From Alphaproteobacteria bacterium (lineage in GTDB: Bacteria; Pseudomonadota; Alphaproteobacteria; Rhodobacterales; Rhodobacteraceae), in contig JAUHVR010000002.1 of assembly GCA_030424865.1 (NCBI GenBank), positions 248,001 through 312,000 on the forward strand: 64,000 nucleotides of DNA. Direction: 5' to 3'. This document shows, piece by piece, positions 59,492 through 64,000 of the stretch; positions within the stretch are counted from its first letter, which is position 1, and every line of letters begins with the position of its first letter. The notes under the pieces were generated by a model. It was not told the origin of the DNA, searched no databases, and saw only the letters and a list, made by a program, of their open reading frames with translations. Made by a program: the position numbers and the translations under genes.

Positions 59492-60334
59492 ATGGCCTTG
59501 GACCTTTGCGAACGTTTGCCGTGCTCAGAGGACTTTCGCAGCGCCTTTGCTGCGCAAAATGCCGCGCAGCCTACGGTCAAATGGCACCCCGAAACCCGTG
59601 ATCTGTCGAACCCGATTTTGCGCGGGTTCCACAGTTTCTGTCAAAGCCTGACGTTCGAGGATGACACCATCGACTTTGACGCTTTCCGGGCGGAGTTGCC
59701 CGAGCATTTCTTGAACTTTCTCGCCATCCTCAGACCCGTTCACAGCAGCCCGGCCTTCGTGTTTGAACACTTCGGCGAAGACATAATGAGCACCCGAAGT
59801 CGGAACCTGACCGGTGAGACGACTGAAGGGCTGGACAGCCACATCAGGGTTTTGCTGGAAACGCTGTCTGCTGCGACGCTGCAGGCCAAGGCCCCTGTCC
59901 TGTGTGTTCACGAGCCGGTTCGAGACGCCTTTGCCACGACGCGGACCAGCTACATCCGGGGGCTGACCGCTGCAAACGGAGAGGATCCGCGTGTGGCTTG
60001 CCTGACCGTCAACGACAATGTGTTGCAACCGGGGCTTGATGCGCTGTCGGAACCGGCCTTTGTTGTCAGGGGGGATGGCAAGGTCGTTTTTGCCAACGAA
60101 ATGGCCCAGAGGATGTTCGGCTTTCGCGCGTTTCCCGGGGACCCGGTCACGCTGGCAGAGTACACGGGGATCGACTTTGCACCGTCGCCCGAGGCGTCGG
60201 CTGATGGCGTCTTTCTGAAAGAGGAACGGCAGATCTGTGTCCTGGACAAGCTGCTGGTCGACATGAGCCTTTCGGCCCGGATGGTCCTTTTTCGGGACGA
60301 GCCCGTCTTTGTGATTTTGGCCCGCCCCTGTTGA
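59492..60334 (+). CDS. PAS-domain protein of unknown role
   Basis: A 280-residue soluble protein. The N-terminal 100 residues resemble a PAS-like ligand-binding module (ETRDLSNPILRGFHSFC; VHSSPAFVFEHFGED). The C-terminal part (about residues 185-275) is a PAS fold (ALSEPAFVVRGDGKVVFANEMAQRMFGF split into shorter units: PAFVVRGDGKVVFANEMAQ). No kinase, cyclase or DNA-binding output domain is present, so it could be a sensor adaptor. Ribosome site before the ATG is weak. Confidence 0.7.
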   Translation: MALDLCERLPCSEDFRSAFAAQNAAQPTVKWHPETRDLSNPILRGFHSFCQSLTFEDDTIDFDAFRAELPEHFLNFLAILRPVHSSPAFVFEHFGEDIMSTRSRNLTGETTEGLDSHIRVLLETLSAATLQAKAPVLCVHEPVRDAFATTRTSYIRGLTAANGEDPRVACLTVNDNVLQPGLDALSEPAFVVRGDGKVVFANEMAQRMFGFRAFPGDPVTLAEYTGIDFAPSPEASADGVFLKEERQICVLDKLLVDMSLSARMVLFRDEPVFVILARPC

Positions 60335-60392
60335 CCCCTGGGGGCAGCTTTGCGGCGTTGCCCCCCCTTTGGTTTCGTCCCGCGCCAGCCCT

Positions 60393-62048
60393 TTATCCAA
60401 ACGCCCCCTGGCAGAACCACCCCGGTGACATCTCGCCCCCGTGGGCAAAGTACAGCCACAGCCGGTCACCCCGGTCGGTGTCCACCTGCCAGTAGTCGCG
60501 CTGGCCGGTGCGCCAGTCGGGGTCGTCCAGCCACCATTCGGGGGCAATGCGCTCGGGCCCGGTCAGGGCCTGCGTGGCGAAGTCACGGCCGCGCCAGCGG
60601 AAGTGCAGGGGCGGCTCGGGTGTGTCGGGCACCGAAAGCGGCTCGGGCCGCCACAACAGCAGCGGGCGCGGGGTTGGGGCGCGGGGCCAGTCGCGGGCGG
60701 GCTCGGACCAGGCGGCGGCAAAGGTCAGGCTGGATTTCTCGGGGATATGGCTCGTGCCAGGATGGCGCAGGGTGATGGCATCAAGGCCAATGCGCGCGCC
60801 GATCTTGCCGATCAGATCGTCGATCGAGGTGTCCTTGGTCAGCCGCGCGCGCACTGCCTCGCCTGCCTCGATATGGCCGGCCTTGGTGCGGGCGTGCAGA
60901 GGTTCGTGGCGGACCGCCTCAAGCCGCATCATCTCGATGCCAAAGCCGGCGTCCAGCTCGTCGATCTTCATCGCCAGCAGCGGGCGGATGCGATGCGGAT
61001 CCCAGGACGGGCGCGCCAGGCTGACGGTGATCCACTGCATCGACCCATCGGTGCGCCAGGCCTCGAGCCGCAGGGTCCGTGCGCCGCGCCCCTTGGTTTC
61101 AAGCGTCTTGCACAGGCGCGGCAGCAGGCGGTCGATGGCGGCCATGACGTCGTCGGACAGGCCGATGGGGTCAGGCAGGCTGAGCCGGGTGGCAAAGTGA
61201 TCGGGCGGCGGGGCCGGGGTGATCGGCTCTGCCGCGCCGCCCATGGCCTGATCCAGCCGCAGCACCAGCCCCCTGCCAAAGCGGCGCGCCAGCGCGGCGC
61301 GGGGCTGGCCGGTCAGGTCGCCGACGCGGCGCAGGCCCAGGCGGGCCAGCTGCTGGGCGATCTCGGGCTCCAGCCGCAGGGCGGCGACGGGCAGGGGGGC
61401 CAGCGCCGTGTGGGTCTTGCCCGGTGCCGCGATGCGCCCGGCGCTCGCGGTGGATTGGTGTACCGGCGGCGTGGCCCCGCCGCGTTCCCAATGCCGCCGC
61501 TTGCCGGCGCGGGCGCGGGTGGCGCGGGCCTCTTGCTCGATCGCGTCGCCGGATCGGCTGTGTTCGGTGTCCTGCGCCGTGAACCGCGCCAGCGCCCAGG
61601 CCGCGCCCAGCGTGTCAGCCAGCCCCAGCCGCACGTGCAGGCCCAGGTCGGCGCAGTCCTGTTCGACCTGTTCCATCAGTGCCTCTTCGCCGCCAAAGAG
61701 GTGGGTGCACCCGGTCAGGTCGATGACCAGCGCGTCAGGGGCTTCCCGCGCGACCCAGGGGGAAAACTTGCCCGCCCAGCGGTGCAACACGCCCAGAAAG
61801 GCGGCCTCGGCATGGGGGTTGGCCAGCTTGGTGACCAGCTCGCCGCACATGGCATGGGCATCGCGCAGCGGCTGGCCCAGGTGCAGCCCGGCGGCCGAGG
61901 CCGCGGGCGAGAGCGACGAAAGCACCTGCATCTGCCCGGTGTCGCGCACCACGACAAAGGGCTGATCGGCCAGCATCGGATTGCGGCGGATCAGCCGGTC
62001 GGCCCCCAGGCGCGGGAACCAGATGGAAAGGACACGGCGGTTTGGCAT
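60393..62048 (-). CDS. imuB: ImuB-like Y-family polymerase homologue
   Basis: A 551-residue protein with Y-family polymerase organisation. The opening LSIWFPRLGADRL and the motif VIDLTGCTHLFGG replace the metal-binding aspartates of active DNA polymerases (DMDxFF; SIDExY), which is the mark of ImuB. ImuB bridges DnaE2, the replicative clamp and ImuA in SOS mutagenesis. Neither imuA nor dnaE2 is adjacent in this window. A LexA box lies 20 bases upstream of the start, so it is SOS-controlled. Position of the little-finger and the C-terminal region (FRWRGRDFATQAL) fits the family. Confidence 0.85.
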   Translation of the reverse strand: MPNRRVLSIWFPRLGADRLIRRNPMLADQPFVVVRDTGQMQVLSSLSPAASAAGLHLGQPLRDAHAMCGELVTKLANPHAEAAFLGVLHRWAGKFSPWVAREAPDALVIDLTGCTHLFGGEEALMEQVEQDCADLGLHVRLGLADTLGAAWALARFTAQDTEHSRSGDAIEQEARATRARAGKRRHWERGGATPPVHQSTASAGRIAAPGKTHTALAPLPVAALRLEPEIAQQLARLGLRRVGDLTGQPRAALARRFGRGLVLRLDQAMGGAAEPITPAPPPDHFATRLSLPDPIGLSDDVMAAIDRLLPRLCKTLETKGRGARTLRLEAWRTDGSMQWITVSLARPSWDPHRIRPLLAMKIDELDAGFGIEMMRLEAVRHEPLHARTKAGHIEAGEAVRARLTKDTSIDDLIGKIGARIGLDAITLRHPGTSHIPEKSSLTFAAAWSEPARDWPRAPTPRPLLLWRPEPLSVPDTPEPPLHFRWRGRDFATQALTGPERIAPEWWLDDPDWRTGQRDYWQVDTDRGDRLWLYFAHGGEMSPGWFCQGAFG

Positions 62049-62067
62049 GGGTGTGGCAGCACTTCAT

Positions 62068-62082
62068 GTTCTTCTTTTGTTC
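62068..62082 (-). promoter_or_regulatory. LexA (SOS) box
   Basis: GTTC-TTCTTTT-GTTC is an exact GTTC-N7-GTTC, the alphaproteobacterial LexA operator. It sits 20 bases upstream of the imuB start on the minus strand, over the expected promoter. LexA repression with SOS induction is the natural reading. Confidence 0.85.
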
Positions 62083-62166
62083 TAGTGCGTGACAGCGCCC
62101 GAGTCGAGTCCGGTTTACGCAGGGATCGAAGCAGGGCACAGTGGATGCAGCACCGGGAGAACACGC

Positions 62167-62601
62167 ATGAAGACAGTACTGAAGGCCATCCTTGTGGCCG
62201 GGATAGCAACCACGGCGTTCGCGCACAGCGGGGTCAAGGATCCGGACGTCAAGGCGCGTATGGATCTGATGGGCGAGATCGGCGCCGCGACAGGGGTTCT
62301 GGGCAAGATGGCGCAGGGAAAGTCGGCATTTGATGCCGAGGCGGCAGCGGACGCACGGGTGACGCTGATCAAGAGCGGCAATGCGATCGTTTCGGCCTTT
62401 CAGGTTCAGGCGACGGATCCCAAGACCGAGGCATTGCCGGCGATCTGGGAGAACTGGGACGATTTTGTCGCCAAGGCTGGCGTGCTGGAAGACGCTGCGC
62501 GGGCGATGGACGCCGGATCACTGGATGGCGTGCGCGCCGGGATGGGCGCGATCGGGCAGAGCTGCGGTGGCTGCCACGAAGGGTATCGGGTGAAAAAGTA
62601 G
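62167..62601 (+). CDS. Cytochrome c' family protein
   Basis: A 144-residue periplasmic cytochrome. The signal peptide is MKTVLKAILVAGIATTAFA, and a four-helix bundle carries CGGCH near the C-terminus (QSCGGCHEGYR) for covalent haem. That placement and the length are characteristic of cytochrome c', which binds NO and may protect from nitrosative stress. GGGAG lies upstream of the ATG at 62167. It is divergent from imuB across 118 bases; no functional link is known. Confidence 0.92.
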   Translation: MKTVLKAILVAGIATTAFAHSGVKDPDVKARMDLMGEIGAATGVLGKMAQGKSAFDAEAAADARVTLIKSGNAIVSAFQVQATDPKTEALPAIWENWDDFVAKAGVLEDAARAMDAGSLDGVRAGMGAIGQSCGGCHEGYRVKK

Positions 62602-62726
62602 GTCTGCAAACCAAGCAAGTTGCCGAGCGATATCAGCTTTGCACCCTGGGGCGGAACAAGGCCGCAGGCCGCTGCCACATCGCCGTGCCGAGCCATGGCC
62701 CGGCAATGAGGCGGCTTGGTTCTGAC

Positions 62727-64000
62727 TTAAGAGATAATCTCGAACTTCATCACATCGACCATGCCCCGGTCGGTGATCTTGAGCGACGGGATCACCGGCA
62801 GCGCCAGAAAGGCGAGCTGCAGGAAGGGCTCTTCCAGCGTCACCCCAAGGGACCGCGCGGCGTCGCGCAGGTCGACCAGCCGGTCGCGGACCTCTTCAAA
62901 GGACGCAAGGCTCATCAGCCCCGCCACCGGCAGCGCCAGTTCGGCCAGCACCTCGCCATCCTTCACGACGACAAAGCCGCCCTCGATCTGGCTCAGCCGA
63001 TTGGCGGCCACGGCCATGTCGTCATAATCCGCGCCGACACAGGCGATATTGTGGTGGTCATGACAGACGGTCGAGGCAATCGCGCCGGCCTGCAGTCCGA
63101 ACCCGCGCACAAACCCCGTCGCGATATTGCCGTTCTTGCCGTGGCGCTCGACCACGGCGATGCGGATCAGGTCGCGGGCCACATCGGGGCGTTTGTCGCC
63201 GTCGACAATGGGGATGACCTCGGTCAGGTGTTCGGTCAGGATCTTGCCCTCGAGGATGCCGATCACATCCGTCTGGCTGCGGTTCGCCGAACTGCGGAAA
63301 TCGCTGGCAGAGACGGTCGGCGCCTTGACCGACCCGCGACCAACCGGATCAATGATCCGGCGCGCGGAAAAGGCGGCCTCACCGACCTGCACACCGCCGC
63401 ACAGAACCAGTTGCGCGTCACATGCCTCTAGCGCGCCAAGCGCCACGATGTCGGCGCGCTTGCCCGGAGCAATCTGGCCACGGTCCTTCAGGCCAAAGGC
63501 CTCGGCCGCGGACAGGGATGCCGCGCGATAGACTGCCAAGGGCGAAGACCCCCGCGCTATCAGCGTGCGGATCATGTAGTCCAGATGCCCGTGCTCATCG
63601 ATGTCCAGCGGGTTCCGGTCGTCGGTGCAGAGGCACATGTAGGGTGCGGTCACGTCCGTCAGCAGCGGCTGCAGCGCCTCCAGATCCTTGCTGACCGAGC
63701 CTTCGCGGATCAGCACCCGCATGCCCTTTTGCAGCTTTTCAAGCGCCTCTTCCGCGCTCGTCGCCTCATGCTCGGTCCGGATCCCGGCCGAGACATAGGC
63801 GTTCAGGTCCTTGCCCGACAAAAGCGGGCAGTGGCCGTCCATATGGCCGCCCGCAAACAGCGCAAGCTTGTCCATCATCGCGGGATCGCGGTGGATCACG
63901 CCAGGGTAGTTCATCACCTCGGCCAGCCCGATCGCCGAAGGGTGCCCCATGACCTGCGCCAGATCCGCGGCCAGCAACTCGGCCCCGGCGGTCTCCATAT
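62727..64000 (-). CDS. ade: Adenine deaminase (3' part; start lies beyond the window)
   Basis: The frame is open from the stop at 62727 to the window end, so about 424 residues of the usual roughly 600 are present. The amidohydrolase motifs are [14 protein letters not shown], then [26 protein letters not shown] and [19 protein letters not shown]. The C-terminal domain includes [19 protein letters not shown]. The enzyme converts adenine to hypoxanthine and ammonia in purine salvage. The N-terminal region is off the sequence. It ends 125 bases from the cytochrome c' gene. Confidence 0.92.
   Translation of the reverse strand, partial: METAGAELLAADLAQVMGHPSAIGLAEVMNYPGVIHRDPAMMDKLALFAGGHMDGHCPLLSGKDLNAYVSAGIRTEHEATSAEEALEKLQKGMRVLIREGSVSKDLEALQPLLTDVTAPYMCLCTDDRNPLDIDEHGHLDYMIRTLIARGSSPLAVYRAASLSAAEAFGLKDRGQIAPGKRADIVALGALEACDAQLVLCGGVQVGEAAFSARRIIDPVGRGSVKAPTVSASDFRSSANRSQTDVIGILEGKILTEHLTEVIPIVDGDKRPDVARDLIRIAVVERHGKNGNIATGFVRGFGLQAGAIASTVCHDHHNIACVGADYDDMAVAANRLSQIEGGFVVVKDGEVLAELALPVAGLMSLASFEEVRDRLVDLRDAARSLGVTLEEPFLQLAFLALPVIPSLKITDRGMVDVMKFEIIS

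Noticed and set aside
60441-62333. A 630-codon plus-strand frame covering imuB and the start of cytochrome c'
   Set aside because: Shadow of imuB; composition is Gly/Arg/Gln-rich with no domain, and the imuB reading has clear homology and a LexA box.
1-64000. CRISPR arrays, insertion sequences, integrase or prophage genes
   Set aside because: No regularly spaced direct repeats and no transposase, integrase or capsid-like products were seen.

Overview
The window looks like an ordinary, gene-dense chromosomal segment of a high-GC alphaproteobacterium of the Rhodobacterales (Roseobacter type). This rests on recognised families rather than a database search. The mcl1 product reads very like Rhodobacter sphaeroides Mcl1 as I recall it. 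DUF1244, DUF1674 and DUF3035 proteins are present. There is an alphaproteobacterial LexA box (GTTC-N7-GTTC), a CtrA-type TTAA-N7-TTAA box, and leucine is coded mostly by CTG. No prophage, insertion sequence, integrase, CRISPR array or plasmid gene was seen.

Layout. 1-6.7 kb: a minus-strand sugar-type ABC importer whose binding protein is TorT-like, with two AhpD-like proteins inside the operon and a divergent GMC oxidoreductase. 6.8-16.1 kb: a SDHAF4-like factor, rsmB, a heparinase II/III-like protein, purH, lspA, a DUF3035 lipoprotein and an active/inactive M16 peptidase pair. 16.2-23.2 kb: dapA, a soluble lytic transglycosylase, a DMT exporter, mnmD and a DAO-type oxidoreductase placed back to back, and a MocR regulator. 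23.4-29 kb: mcl1 (ethylmalonyl-CoA pathway), divergent from a five-gene operon dgcN-dgcA-SDR-nudK-like-dat. 29-37.5 kb: a CadC-like TPR regulator, a VOC protein, an OmpA-family protein with internal repeats, DUF1244, N-formylglutamate amidohydrolase, pyk, rpmI and rplT. 37.6-41.8 kb: an orphan protein, an ECF42-type sigma factor with its DGPF partner and a good candidate promoter, an SDR, a probable structured RNA and two tRNA genes. 41.8-47.1 kb: pheS and pheT separated by two unrelated genes. 47.3-54.9 kb: an anomalous gene without a single CTG codon, small exported proteins, YtoQ, a glutathione transferase, mscL, an MFS carrier, ald with its Lrp-type regulator, and ppk2. 55-64 kb: an RTX protein, a SARP/TPR regulator, a PAS protein, an imuB-like gene behind a LexA box, cytochrome c', and the 3' part of adenine deaminase.

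How the genes may work together. The strongest pathway reading is the 24.6-29 kb operon. A class IV D-amino-acid transaminase would funnel D-amino acids to D-glutamate. DgcN would acetylate it, and DgcA would racemise it to N-acetyl-L-glutamate. A short-chain dehydrogenase that has lost its catalytic residues, and a NudK-type Nudix enzyme, ride along without an assigned role. The 1-6.7 kb locus reads as an uncharacterised uptake-and-oxidation system. Other items for follow-up are the CTG-free gene at 47.4 kb, the unusual tRNA at 41.65 kb, the RNA candidate at 41.2 kb, two regulator/small-exported-protein modules with the same layout, and tandem hairpin arrays behind dapA and pheT.
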